Source: an uncultured Bryobacteraceae bacterium
GTDB taxonomy: Bacteria; Acidobacteriota; Terriglobia; Bryobacterales; Bryobacteraceae
DNA: 37,274 nucleotides
Assembly (NCBI GenBank): GCA_955652915.1
Contig: CATPCJ010000225.1
Coordinates: forward strand, 1 to 37,274
Reading direction: 5' to 3'
Below the pieces are notes generated by a model, which was given only the letters and a program-made list of their open reading frames with translations, had not been told where the DNA came from and did no database searches. Shown piece after piece: positions 1 through 7,711 of this stretch; within the stretch, counting starts at the first letter, position 1; each line of letters begins with the position of its first letter. The translations under genes and the position numbers were made by a program.

Positions 1-49
1 TGCCGTACCACAAGGCCTCCTGCCGCTCTCTCTTCTTGCGTGTGCCCAT
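1..49 (-). CDS. Transposase N-terminus (partial, runs off left edge)
   Basis: The minus-strand reading from the ATG at 49-47 gives 16 residues (MGTRKKRERQEALWYG) before the window ends. This basic, Arg/Lys/Glu-rich start ending in ALWYG resembles the N-termini of DDE transposases common in Acidobacteria and Planctomycetes. Only 16 residues are visible, so the family cannot be fixed. An inverted repeat lies just upstream of the start (67-106), as expected near an insertion-sequence end. Confidence 0.5.
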   Translation of the reverse strand, partial: MGTRKKRERQEALWYG

Positions 50-66
50 GGCCATAAGATGATTTT

Positions 67-106
67 AAAGTCAAAACATTTTCCACGCTAGATGTTTTTT
101 GACTTT
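67..106. repeat. Inverted repeat beside the transposase start
   Basis: AAAGTCAAAACAT at 67-79 is mirrored by ATGTTTTTTGACTTT at 92-106, an inverted match apart from two extra T. The stretch is AT-rich, unlike its surroundings. It may be the transposase promoter/operator or part of the IS terminus. The rest of 50-243 holds no gene that I can support. Confidence 0.45.
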
Positions 107-243
107 AGACACGGGCTGCTAGAGGCATCCTCCCCAGCCGGCCTTGTCCGCTGAAAGCTGAGGCTTTACGAGTGCCCCTCGCCAAGGGAGCGTTTGCGCA
201 CACCCATCGTGCGGGCCAGTGCCGAGATCAACGCAGGAAAGAG

Positions 244-249
244 TATAAT
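244..249 (+). promoter_or_regulatory. -10 box upstream of the RHH gene
   Basis: A perfect TATAAT lies 28 bp before the ATG at 277. No good -35 hexamer stands 16-18 bp upstream, so this rests on the -10 alone. Confidence 0.4.
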
Positions 250-276
250 ATGCACAGAAAGTGAGCAGATCGGAGT

Positions 277-618
277 ATGGCCAGAATCCAACCCGTCTTG
301 ACACCGGTCGAACTTGCGCTCGTTGACCAGATGGCGGAATTGACCGGCTCCAAGCGAACAGAGGTGATAAAGAGCGCACTGACGGTGTATCACTGGTTCG
401 TGAGGCAGGCCCTTACTGGAAGCCGGGTCGTGGCGCGCAAGCCAACCGGAGAAGAGGTAGCCATTGAGACCGCGGAACTTGCACTCCTCGAAGGCAAAGG
501 TAACCGCCTGGGCCCGGAGGAATTGGGCCTGCTGGCTAAACGGCTCACGATGACTTCAGATGTAATCGAGGCGGCACGGATCAAGGAGCGTCTCACGCGC
601 GGCTTTTATGGGATCTAA
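277..618 (+). CDS. Ribbon-helix-helix (CopG-like) DNA-binding protein
   Basis: A 113-residue protein. Residues 1-45 have the RHH pattern: a short basic strand (MARIQPVLTP), a helix (ELALVDQMAELTG), a turn with Ser-Lys, and a second helix (TEVIKSALTVYHWFV). Such proteins dimerise and use the N-terminal strand to contact the DNA major groove; many are antitoxins that repress their own operon. The remaining ~65 residues are charged and not recognised. An in-frame TGA at 262-264 rules out a longer start; the GGAG at 272-275 is unusually close to the ATG. The next gene starts 24 bp downstream with its own Shine-Dalgarno, so the two probably form an operon. Function beyond DNA binding is inference. 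Confidence 0.7.
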   Translation: MARIQPVLTPVELALVDQMAELTGSKRTEVIKSALTVYHWFVRQALTGSRVVARKPTGEEVAIETAELALLEGKGNRLGPEELGLLAKRLTMTSDVIEAARIKERLTRGFYGI

Positions 619-642
619 ACACCGGGGTCTGAGGAGCAGGTT

Positions 643-921
643 GTGCCTAGAGTACGTCGTCAAATCGTTCCGCCCGCCCTGTTTCAGCATTTGCTCGATC
701 GCGTCCACAACCGAAAGATTCCGGCTTCTCAGTTAGAGCTCCTGGCGAAGTGGCTCGACAGCGAACCTGAAGTATCCGAGGTTGCCTGGTACAAGCGCTT
801 CTCCGGTATGACAGTTTGCGGAGAGGGTGAGTTGATTAAGACGTTTCTGCTCCCTGGTCACGTGCCGAAGGGGCACCGTGTGTTCCGTGACACAAGACTC
901 AGACCTAGCGGGATTCCGTGA
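643..921 (+). CDS. Hypothetical protein, likely operon partner of the RHH gene
   Basis: 92 residues from a GTG start preceded by GAGGAGCAGG (630-639). I do not recognise a named domain. It is basic at the N-terminus (MPRVRRQ), then has a helical stretch (LFQHLLDRVHNRKIPASQLELLAKWLDSEPEV as separate segments) and a compact C-terminal part with a GMTVCGEGELIKTFLLPGH segment that looks folded and conserved in style. No signal peptide or membrane segment. It lies 24 bp after the RHH gene and is followed at once by a strong hairpin, so the pair looks like a closed two-gene unit. A toxin role is possible from context only. Confidence 0.6.
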   Translation: MPRVRRQIVPPALFQHLLDRVHNRKIPASQLELLAKWLDSEPEVSEVAWYKRFSGMTVCGEGELIKTFLLPGHVPKGHRVFRDTRLRPSGIP

Positions 922-926
922 GATCC

Positions 927-955
927 GGTAGTGCGCTAAGATTTAGCGCACTACC
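927..955 (+). terminator. Strong hairpin after the RHH operon
   Basis: GGTAGTGCGCTAA (927-939) pairs perfectly with TTAGCGCACTACC (943-955) around a 3-nt loop, GAT: a 13-bp stem starting 5 bp after the stop codon. No T-tract follows, so it may be a transcript-end stabiliser or one of the 3-nt-loop palindromes seen elsewhere in the window. Confidence 0.6.
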
Positions 956-993
956 TATCCGTGGGGCCCGGCCACAAACGGTAGACTAGCGAT

Positions 994-1220
994 ATGGACT
1001 GGAGCCTCTGCAACGCAGTCGATAGAACCCGTGGAAGCGTGGCGGCGTCTGGTGCTTCCAGGGTACTCGCCTGCCGGTTGCCACTCTTTTCGAGCACCTT
1101 GACCGCGGCTCAACCATAGAAGAGTTCCTCGAGTGGTTCCCTTCCGTCAGTCGGGAACAGGTGCACCAAGTCCTTGCATTTACCAAAAGTTCTCTTGAGC
1201 ACCCCGCGACTATTGCGTGA
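994..1220 (+). pseudogene. DUF433 antitoxin-like gene, frameshifted
   Basis: DUF433 proteins are small antitoxin-like partners of DUF5615 PIN-like toxins. From the ATG at 994 the first residues (MDWSLCNAVDR) fit the family start, then the frame breaks. The family core resumes in another frame from about 1026 (NPWKRGGVWCFQGTRLPVATLF, in two parts) and runs through EFLEWFPSVSREQVHQVL to the TGA at 1218-1220. A TAG at 1023-1025 blocks that second frame upstream, and no start codon serves it. One base appears to be missing near 1021-1026. The stop overlaps the GTG of the toxin gene (GTGA), the usual arrangement of this pair. Either a real pseudogene or a sequencing error. Confidence 0.75.
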
Positions 1221-1519
1221 AGATCCTCTTCGACGCGAATACACCAGCTCCGCTGGCACGGTTTCTGCGAGGACATCGGGTAACGCGCGCGGATGAGTTG
1301 GGATGGCAGGGACTGGAGAACGGCGCGTTGCTGGATGCGGCAGAGCAAACTGGGTTCGATGTGCTGCTCACCTGTGAGCAGAACGTCCGCTACCAACAGA
1401 ATTTCACGGGTCGGAGGCTGGCCGTTGTCATCGTGTCCACGAATCACTGGCCAACGTTGCGTCAGTCGTGGCACAGGTTGCCACCGCCCTCGACTTCGTT
1501 CAGCTCGGACAGGTCGTAA
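1217..1519 (+). CDS. DUF5615 PIN-like toxin, C-terminus frameshifted
   Basis: A PIN-fold putative RNase of the DUF5615 family, toxin partner of DUF433. The GTG start overlaps the DUF433 stop by 4 bp. Typical features are seen: MKILFDANTP with the first acidic residue, LGWQGLENGALLDAAE, then FDVLLTCEQNVRYQQNF and the RRLAVVIVSTNHWPTLR strand region. After residue ~83 the frame departs from the family. Reading one frame over from the GTG at 1468 gives VAQVATALDFVQLGQVV, a good family tail, ending at TAG 1540-1542. One base is therefore missing near 1466-1467. The acidic and CEQN core is intact, so activity is not excluded, but both genes of the pair are damaged. Confidence 0.75.
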   Translation: MKILFDANTPAPLARFLRGHRVTRADELGWQGLENGALLDAAEQTGFDVLLTCEQNVRYQQNFTGRRLAVVIVSTNHWPTLRQSWHRLPPPSTSFSSDRS

Positions 1520-1594
1520 GGGTAGATATCACTGCGCTCTAGGAACTCGAACGTCGGCGACACTCGCGGAAGCGTTGATAGCGTGACATTCGCA

Positions 1595-2716
1595 TTAGCG
1601 GCTGGCGGCCGGTACATTTTCCAGCACTTCGCGGTAGTACGCCTCATATTGAGGAATTATGGCCGAACTCGCGAACCGCTCTACCGCGGTCCGGCGAGCG
1701 GCTTCCGCCATTTTCTGATGCAGCTCCTCATCGGTTAGCAGTTGAATCACGCGGTCGGCTTGCGCGGCAATGTCGCCCACTGGTTCCAGGAAACCATCCA
1801 CGCCGGATGTAATCAGCTCCGGAACTCCCCCCACGCACGTGGCGACTGGGGGCACTCCGCACGCCATGCCTTCCAAAGCGGCTAGGCCAAATGACTCCAG
1901 CTCGCTCGGCATTAAGAGCACGTGCATTTCCGGAAAAATGCGCTCGACGTGATCTTGCTTCCCCATGAATGTTAGGTGACTTTCCAGACCGAGCTGTCGC
2001 GCCAGGCTGCGGGCCGCTTGCCGGTCCGGACCGTCGCCCACCATATATAGATGCGCCGGCGTCCGCCGCAGAACCAGCTCCAGGATGCGGATGCAATCCA
2101 GAACGCGCTTCACTGGACGGAAGTTCGAGATATGCATCAGCTTTTTTTTGCCGTTCGGACGATTGGCCATGGGCTGGTATGTCTCGACATTGACGAAATT
2201 GTGAATCACCCGGATTTCGTTGTCGATGGCGAAAATGCCGTAGGTGTCGCGGCGCAGATCTTCGCTGATGCTGGTGATCCCGTTCGATTTCTCGATCGAA
2301 AATTTCGTGATGGGAAAGTAGGATCGATCGAGTCCAACCAAAGTGATATCGGTGCCGTGCAGCGTGGTGATGAACGGCAGCCAGCGTCGCGAGGCCATCA
2401 TCTGCTGAGCCAGCAGGGCCGCTATGGAATGGGGAATGGCATAGTGTACGTGCAGAATATCCAGGTCGTAATTCTCGGCCACTTCGACCATGCGCGAAGC
2501 CAGCGCCAGGCAGTAGGGCGGATATTGGAATAGAGGATAAGTGGATACTTCCACCTCGTGATAGTGGATGCGCGGAATGCCATGATCCAGACGGATTGGA
2601 TTCGCGTACGAAATAAAATGTACTTCGTGGCCGCGGTTTGCAAGTTCCAGCCCAAGCTCAGTCGCGACGATTCCGCTGCCGCCGTAAGTGGGATAGCAAG
2701 TGATGCCGATCTTCAT
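1595..2716 (-). CDS. bshA: BshA: N-acetyl-alpha-D-glucosaminyl L-malate synthase
   Basis: A GT4-family retaining glycosyltransferase of 373 residues that joins UDP-GlcNAc and L-malate, the first step of bacillithiol synthesis in the cytoplasm. Diagnostic segments are clear: MKIGITCYPTYGGSG at the N-terminus, HVHYAIPHS at 89-97, TTLHGTDIT at 117-125, a HISNFRPVKR hinge segment and the C-terminal MPSELESFGLAALEG motif containing the EX7E pair of GT4 enzymes. Length is normal for the family. bshB and bshC are not in the window. It diverges from an ABC exporter across only 22 bp holding a perfect palindrome; its own -10 (TAGAAT) would leave a leader of about 4 nt. Confidence 0.93.
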   Translation of the reverse strand: MKIGITCYPTYGGSGIVATELGLELANRGHEVHFISYANPIRLDHGIPRIHYHEVEVSTYPLFQYPPYCLALASRMVEVAENYDLDILHVHYAIPHSIAALLAQQMMASRRWLPFITTLHGTDITLVGLDRSYFPITKFSIEKSNGITSISEDLRRDTYGIFAIDNEIRVIHNFVNVETYQPMANRPNGKKKLMHISNFRPVKRVLDCIRILELVLRRTPAHLYMVGDGPDRQAARSLARQLGLESHLTFMGKQDHVERIFPEMHVLLMPSELESFGLAALEGMACGVPPVATCVGGVPELITSGVDGFLEPVGDIAAQADRVIQLLTDEELHQKMAEAARRTAVERFASSAIIPQYEAYYREVLENVPAASR

Positions 2717-2726
2717 GCTGTCCTAG

Positions 2727-2740
2727 ATTCTAGCTAGAAT
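2727..2740. promoter_or_regulatory. Palindrome with two opposed -10 boxes between bshA and the ABC genes
   Basis: ATTCTAGCTAGAAT is a perfect 14-bp palindrome. It contains TAGAAT on both strands, each suitably placed as a -10 box for the divergent genes. The plus-strand copy predicts a start of transcription near 2747, one base before the GTG at 2748. It could also serve as a shared operator. Confidence 0.45.
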
Positions 2741-3647
2741 GCTCGGTGTGGCGGCCATTTCCATCTCTGGGATTACGAAGCAGTACGGACGCCTAAGGGC
2801 CGTAAACAATTTGACCCTGGAAGTCAATCAAGGAGAAATACTTGGGTTTCTCGGATTGAACGGCGCCGGGAAGACGACCACAATTAGAATTCTGCTCGAT
2901 CTGTTGCGGCCGACAGGCGGCCGAGCTTCTATCTTCGGGCACGATTGCCAAACGGAGGGGCTTCAAGCAAGGTCGCATATTGGATACCTACCGGGAGAGA
3001 TGGGAATCTATTCCGATTTGACTGGCCGGGCGGTGCTCGATCTTCTGGCTGGACTCAACGGTCGTGCCGTGGACAAAAAACACCGGAGCGAGCTGCAAGA
3101 GCGATTGAATCTTCCCGATAACGACCTGCGGCGCAGGCTACGCGAGTACAGTACGGGAATGAAGCGCAAGCTGGGGCTCATTCAGGCGTTTCAAGCCGAC
3201 CCTCTTCTGCTGATTCTCGATGAGCCCACCGAGGGGCTGGATCCGCTGATGCAGGAATCCTTTTACGAGCTCCTGGCTGACGCGAAGCGGCGAGGCAGAA
3301 CGGTTTTCATGTCCTCGCACGTGCTCTCGGAAGTGGACCGCGTGTGCGATCGCATCGCGATTCTGCGCAATGGCGAGCTGGTCCTGCTTTCAGCCGTGGA
3401 CGAAAGCCTGAGACTGGCCGCGCGCCGCGTGCGGGTCCTTTTTGCCGAAGATATAGCGCTCGCTCCGGACCTTCCCCCCGGCAACGCAATCGTCGACAGC
3501 GGTCCGCGTGTATGGAACCTGAAAATAGAAGGCGCGCTGGGACCGCTTCTCCGCGCCATCGCGGCGCTGCCGGTCAAGGACCTCGAAATTGAAGAACCAA
3601 AACTTGAAGACGTGGTCATGAAGTACTATCGCGAAGGCGGGCAATGA
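2739..3647 (+). CDS. ABC transporter ATP-binding protein (ABC-2 type exporter)
   Basis: The ATPase of a two-gene ABC-2 exporter, on the cytoplasmic side of the membrane. Walker A is GLNGAGKTT (residues 39-47), the signature is YSTGMKRKLGL (C-motif with STGMK), Walker B is LLLILDEP followed by TEGLDP, and the H-loop is MSSHVLSEV. The C-terminal ~90 residues are a DUF4162-like tail typical of these proteins. 302 residues is normal. The start is either ATG 2739 or GTG 2748; neither has a Shine-Dalgarno, and the GTG fits a leaderless transcript from the palindromic promoter and gives VAAISISGITKQYG, a normal ABC beginning. It overlaps the permease gene by 4 bp (ATGA). The substrate is unknown. 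Confidence 0.92.
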   Translation: MLGVAAISISGITKQYGRLRAVNNLTLEVNQGEILGFLGLNGAGKTTTIRILLDLLRPTGGRASIFGHDCQTEGLQARSHIGYLPGEMGIYSDLTGRAVLDLLAGLNGRAVDKKHRSELQERLNLPDNDLRRRLREYSTGMKRKLGLIQAFQADPLLLILDEPTEGLDPLMQESFYELLADAKRRGRTVFMSSHVLSEVDRVCDRIAILRNGELVLLSAVDESLRLAARRVRVLFAEDIALAPDLPPGNAIVDSGPRVWNLKIEGALGPLLRAIAALPVKDLEIEEPKLEDVVMKYYREGGQ

Positions 3648-4462
3648 GCGGCGTTGTACTCTTGCTCCTCCATTCGCTCAAGCGCGTTAGAACTCTTGTG
3701 CTCAGCATGGGAATCCTGCTGGGCGGCTTTCAATTGATATTGATTGTGGTCGCACGGTCGATTCAAAGGAATGGCGGATTCGAGGACCTCACCAATTTGC
3801 TCCCCGGCTTCGTCCGCGAGCTGCTGGGCCCTTCACTTGTGAGCTTCATGTCCTTCGCGGGAATAGTCTCCCTCGGATATTTTCACCTGGCGGTAATGGG
3901 TTCACTAGTGGCGCTCTCGATTACACTCGCGACCATGCCGACTTCCGAAATCGAGACTGGTTTCATCGACTTGATTCTGTCCCGCCCCCTGGCGCGCCAT
4001 TGGATCGTCACGCGCACGATAATCGTGATCGTTTTGTCGATAGCCGTCGTACTGGCCTTGATGATGGCGGGAACTTGGACCGGCCTCGAGACTCTGGCGC
4101 CGAAAAATATCGCATGGCCGTCCGCGAAACTGATCCGTTCGCTTGCTATTAACCTTGGGTTATTGATGCTGAGCTGGAGCGGAGTGGCGCTGGCAATCGG
4201 TTCTATCTCGCGCCGGCGTAGTATTGCAGGCGGGGTGGCGGGGCTGCTGGCGTTGACCACCTTTCTTCTGGATTATGTCGGCCTGTTGTGGAAGCCGGCC
4301 GAGCCCTACGCGTGGTTGTCGCCATTTCGTTACTATCGTCCGTTTGATTTGGTAATGGGCAGTCCCCTGCCGGCCAGGAATCTGGTGGTACTGGGAGCGA
4401 TCGCGGTGGCGGGGTTCGCTGGGGCTTACGTGCTGTTTTCACGCCGGGATATATCGCATTGA
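3644..4462 (+). CDS. ABC-2 type transporter permease
   Basis: Membrane partner of the preceding ATPase, translationally coupled through ATGA. The 272 residues include about six hydrophobic segments: residues ~15-35, ~75-100, ~125-145, ~165-185, ~190-215 and ~240-265. Small loops carry Arg/Lys toward the cytoplasm. There is no signal peptide, as usual in this family. The polar segment after the first helix (ARSIQRNGGFEDLTNLLPGF) is typical of ABC-2 permeases. Drug, polysaccharide or lipid export are all possible; nothing in the sequence decides the substrate. Confidence 0.85.
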   Translation: MSGVVLLLLHSLKRVRTLVLSMGILLGGFQLILIVVARSIQRNGGFEDLTNLLPGFVRELLGPSLVSFMSFAGIVSLGYFHLAVMGSLVALSITLATMPTSEIETGFIDLILSRPLARHWIVTRTIIVIVLSIAVVLALMMAGTWTGLETLAPKNIAWPSAKLIRSLAINLGLLMLSWSGVALAIGSISRRRSIAGGVAGLLALTTFLLDYVGLLWKPAEPYAWLSPFRYYRPFDLVMGSPLPARNLVVLGAIAVAGFAGAYVLFSRRDISH

Positions 4463-4490
4463 CTAGTCCCGGCTGGTGAGTGTAACAATC

Positions 4491-4513
4491 CACCACCTTA
4501 GTTGGTGTATAAT
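4491..4513 (+). promoter_or_regulatory. Promoter and small dyad upstream of the formate dehydrogenase operon
   Basis: A perfect TATAAT lies at 4508-4513, 47 bp before the fdnG ATG. Directly upstream is a dyad CACCA (4491-4495) / TGGTG (4503-4507) with a 7-nt spacer, placed between the expected -35 and -10, as an operator would be. The -35 is poor (ACAATC at 4485-4490), suggesting that an activator may be needed. The ribosome site is CTGGAGGTC at 4548-4556. Confidence 0.45.
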
Positions 4514-4560
4514 TCTTTCGTTCGGAAACAACATACGCTGAAAGACTCTGGAGGTCGATC

Positions 4561-7500
4561 ATGAACCCGACGCGTAGGAGTTTCTTAAAAGCCGGCACCG
4601 GCGCCGTGGTTGCTTCGGTGTTCGGCTTCGATCTGAAAACCGCATACGCCGAGTCGCGCGAATTGAAAATCGCCCGGACTACCGAAACCCGTTCCACTTG
4701 CCCGTACTGCTCGGTGAGTTGTGGCATCATCATCCACACCATCGGCGACAAGGCCAAGAACGTGACGGCCCAGGTGGTGCACGTCGAAGGCGATCCGGAT
4801 CATCCCATCAATCGCGGCACGCTCTGCCCGAAGGGTTCGTCCCTGATGCAGGACATCCTGAACGATCGGCGTCTGCTTAAGCCGCAGGTCCGCCGGCCGG
4901 GATCCGATCATTGGGAAGACATCGGTTGGGATCAGGCCTACAACGAAATCGCCCGCCACATCAAGACCACGCGCGATGCAACGTTCGTTGCCACGGACGC
5001 TCAGGGCCGCACCGTAAATCGATGCGAGAGTATCGCATGGAATGGCGGCTGCACCGATACCAACGAGTTCAACTTTCTCGCCGTCAAGACCATGCGCAGT
5101 CTGGGCGTGGTCTTCCTCGAAAATCAGGCCAGGGTTTGACACGGTCCAACGGTCTCAAGTTTGGGACCCACGTTTGGACGAGGCGCCATGACCAATGGCT
5201 GGATCGACATCAAGAACACCGACATGATGTTGATCATGGGCGGCAATCCCGCCGAGAACCATCCCTGCGGCTTTAAGTGGCCCGTGGAAGCGAAACGTCA
5301 GCGCAACGCGAAGATGATCGTGGTCGATCCGCGATTCACGCGAACCGCTGCCGTGGCCGACATGTTCCTGCAGATTCGGGCCGGCGCGGACATTGCATTC
5401 CTGGGTGGCGTGGTCCGCTATGCGATTGAGAATCAGCGAATCGCAAAAGAATACCTGGTGAACTACACCAACGCGGCTTTCATCGTGAAAGATGGCTTCA
5501 AGCTGCCTGAGGATGGTCTCTATTCCGGATTCAATAGCGGAACGCAGAGCTACGATAAATCGACCTGGAATTATGAAGAGAGTGGCAGCGGCCCGGCGCC
5601 CAAGCCGGTGGCCGGCGCGCCACCTCCGCCACCGTCGCTGCCGCCTAACGTCGCTTACGATCTCACGCTCGAAAATCCGCGTTGCGTCTATCAACTTCTG
5701 AAGAAGCAGTATTCGCGCTACACGCCGGAGATGGTGGAGCGCATCACGGGAATTCCGAAAGATCAGTTCATTAAAGCCGCCGACCTGTTCACCTCTATCC
5801 GCACCGGCGGCGACATGCAGAAGGCCGGGACCATTATCTATGCCGTGGGTTGGACGCAGCATACTTTTGGCTCGCAGATAATCCGCACGGCGGCGATCCT
5901 GCAATTGGTGCTGGGCAACGTTGGACGAGCCGGTGGCGGCGTGAACGCGTTGCGCGGGCACTCGAACATTCAGGGCGCCACCGATGTCGCGGGCATCTTC
6001 GACAACCTGCCCGGTTATCTCAAAGTCCCCAATCCCGCGGACAAAGATTTCAGCGGATGGATGGCTCGCATCACGCCCAAGTCCGCTAAGCCCAAGGAGT
6101 GGGACTCGTTCAACTATTGGGGCAACACTCCCCGGTTCGCGGTGTCGTTTTTGAAAACTATGTACGGCGATGCCGCCACCAAGGAAAACGATTGGGCCTA
6201 TTCCTATCTGCCAAAAGTGGATCGCGAATATTCGTGGACGCACATCTGGGACGACATGTACAAAGGCAAGGTTAAAGGTGTGATTGCCTTCGGCATGAAC
6301 GCCGTTGCCATTGGACCTAATTCGCGGAAGACCATTGATGCGTTGAAAAAATCCGATTGGCTCGCCGTCTGTGATATCTATCCGGACGAAACCAGCGAGT
6401 TTTGGAAGTCTCCGGGCATTACCGCCGACGAGATGAAGAACATCAAGACCGAGGTGTATCGTCTGCCCGGCGCGGGATTCGCGGAAAAAGACGGCACCTT
6501 CGTTAACTCGGCGCGGTGGCTGCAGTGGAAGTGGGCCGCGGTTCCTCCTCCCGGCGACGCGAAACTCGATCAGGAAATCCTCGCGCGGATTTTCTTGAAG
6601 GTGCGCGATCTTTATAAAAAGGAAGGCGGCGCATTTCCCGATCCCATCTTGAATCTCTCGTGGAACTACACCACGCCGCAAAATCCATCTCTGGCCGACG
6701 TCGCCAAGGAACTGAATGGCCGCGCTCTGGCCGATGTCGAGGACAAGCCTACGCAGCAGACCATGAAAACCGGCCAGCAATTGCCCGGGTTCTCCTGGTT
6801 GCGCGACGATGGCTCCACTGCCTGCGGGAACTGGATCTGGTGCGGTTCCTGGACCGAAGCGGGTGCGCTGATGCAGCGGCGCGGCACGGACGATCCATCC
6901 GGGTTGGGCATCTATCCGAACTGGGGGTGGTCCTGGCCCATGAACCGCCGCGTGCTGTATAACCGGGCGTCCGCCGATCTGAACGGCAAACCGTGGGATC
7001 CGTCCCGCCGGCAAGTGTGGTGGAATGAAGCGCAAAAGAAATGGGTCGGCAACGACGTCCCGGATTTCAAAGTGGACTCGGCGCCCCAGGATCACATGGG
7101 GCCGTTCATCATGAATCCCGAAGGCGTCGGCCGGCTGTTTGTTCCATTGGGCGGGATGGCCGAAGGTCCATTTCCCGAACACTACGAACCATTCGAAAGC
7201 CCCATTGCAAATCCGTTGCATCCTCAACAATCCACCAACCCGGTGGTAAAGAAATATCAGTCGGACTTGGATAAGTATGGAACTCCGGAACAGGGATTCA
7301 CGGTGGTGTGCACCACCTACCGCCTGACTGAGCATTATCATTACTGGACCAAAAACAATCCCATGAACGTTCAGCTTGTTCCGGAAATGTTCGTCGAGAT
7401 CCCGGTGGAATTGGCCGGCGATCTAGGCATCAATGGCGGCGACAAGGTGAAGGTTTCCAGCGCCCGGGGCGCAACCTACATCGCCAAAGCGATGGTCACC

Positions 7501-7701
7501 AAGCGCATCAAACCGATGACCATCGACGGGAAGAAAGTTTATCAGATCGGAATTCCGATCCATCAGGGTTACCGCGGCATTCAAGAAGACGAAGGCAAGA
7601 ACGCCCGCACCATTGTCAATCTTCTTTCTCCAACGGTGACCGATCCGAACGCCTACACACCGGAATTTAAAGGATTCCTGGTGAAACTCGAGAAGGCATG
7701 A
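4561..7701 (+). CDS. fdnG: Formate dehydrogenase-N alpha subunit, selenocysteine-containing
   Basis: Catalytic subunit oxidising formate to CO2 at a molybdenum (or tungsten) bis-MGD centre, exported folded to the periplasm by the Tat path. The N-terminus has a twin-arginine signal (TRRSFLKAG) ending at AYA30. A [4Fe-4S] site is formed by Cys47, Cys50, Cys54 and Cys89. The frame is interrupted by TGA at 5137-5139, codon 193, in the context ARV-U-HGPT, which is the active-site Sec-His of FdnG-type enzymes. The frame continues to 7701, giving about 1046 residues, close to the usual ~1015. A SECIS hairpin follows the TGA. The C-terminal molybdopterin dinucleotide-binding domain is present (residues ~920-1040). 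Oddity: a Pro/Ala-rich insertion at about 341-363. A reader treating TGA as stop would split the gene at 5139 and restart at 5161 or later. It is followed 10 bp on by fdnH. Confidence 0.96.
5137..5179 (+). promoter_or_regulatory. Bacterial SECIS element in fdnG
   Basis: Directly after the TGA codon the mRNA can form a two-part hairpin. The lower stem is GTCCAAC (5144-5150) with GTTTGGAC (5172-5179), one bulged U. The upper stem is GGTCTC (5151-5156) with GGGACC (5163-5168), six pairs with one G-U. The loop is AAGUUU (5157-5162), containing the GU that SelB-type recognition favours. Size and distance from the UGA match the E. coli fdhF/fdnG elements. Confidence 0.85.
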
Positions 7702-7711
7702 GGGCAAACCT

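Noticed and set aside
986..1474. A 162-codon minus-strand frame over the antitoxin-toxin pair
   Set aside because: It is the complement of two recognisable family sequences on the plus strand.
4561..5139. Short formate dehydrogenase ending at TGA, read as a truncated or pseudogene fragment
   Set aside because: The stop is the conserved Sec codon, a SECIS follows it, and the same frame continues with family sequence to 7701.
5155..7341. A 728-codon open frame on the minus strand
   Set aside because: It lies antisense to fdnG and follows its codon pattern; the Arg/His-rich product resembles no protein and has no ribosome site.
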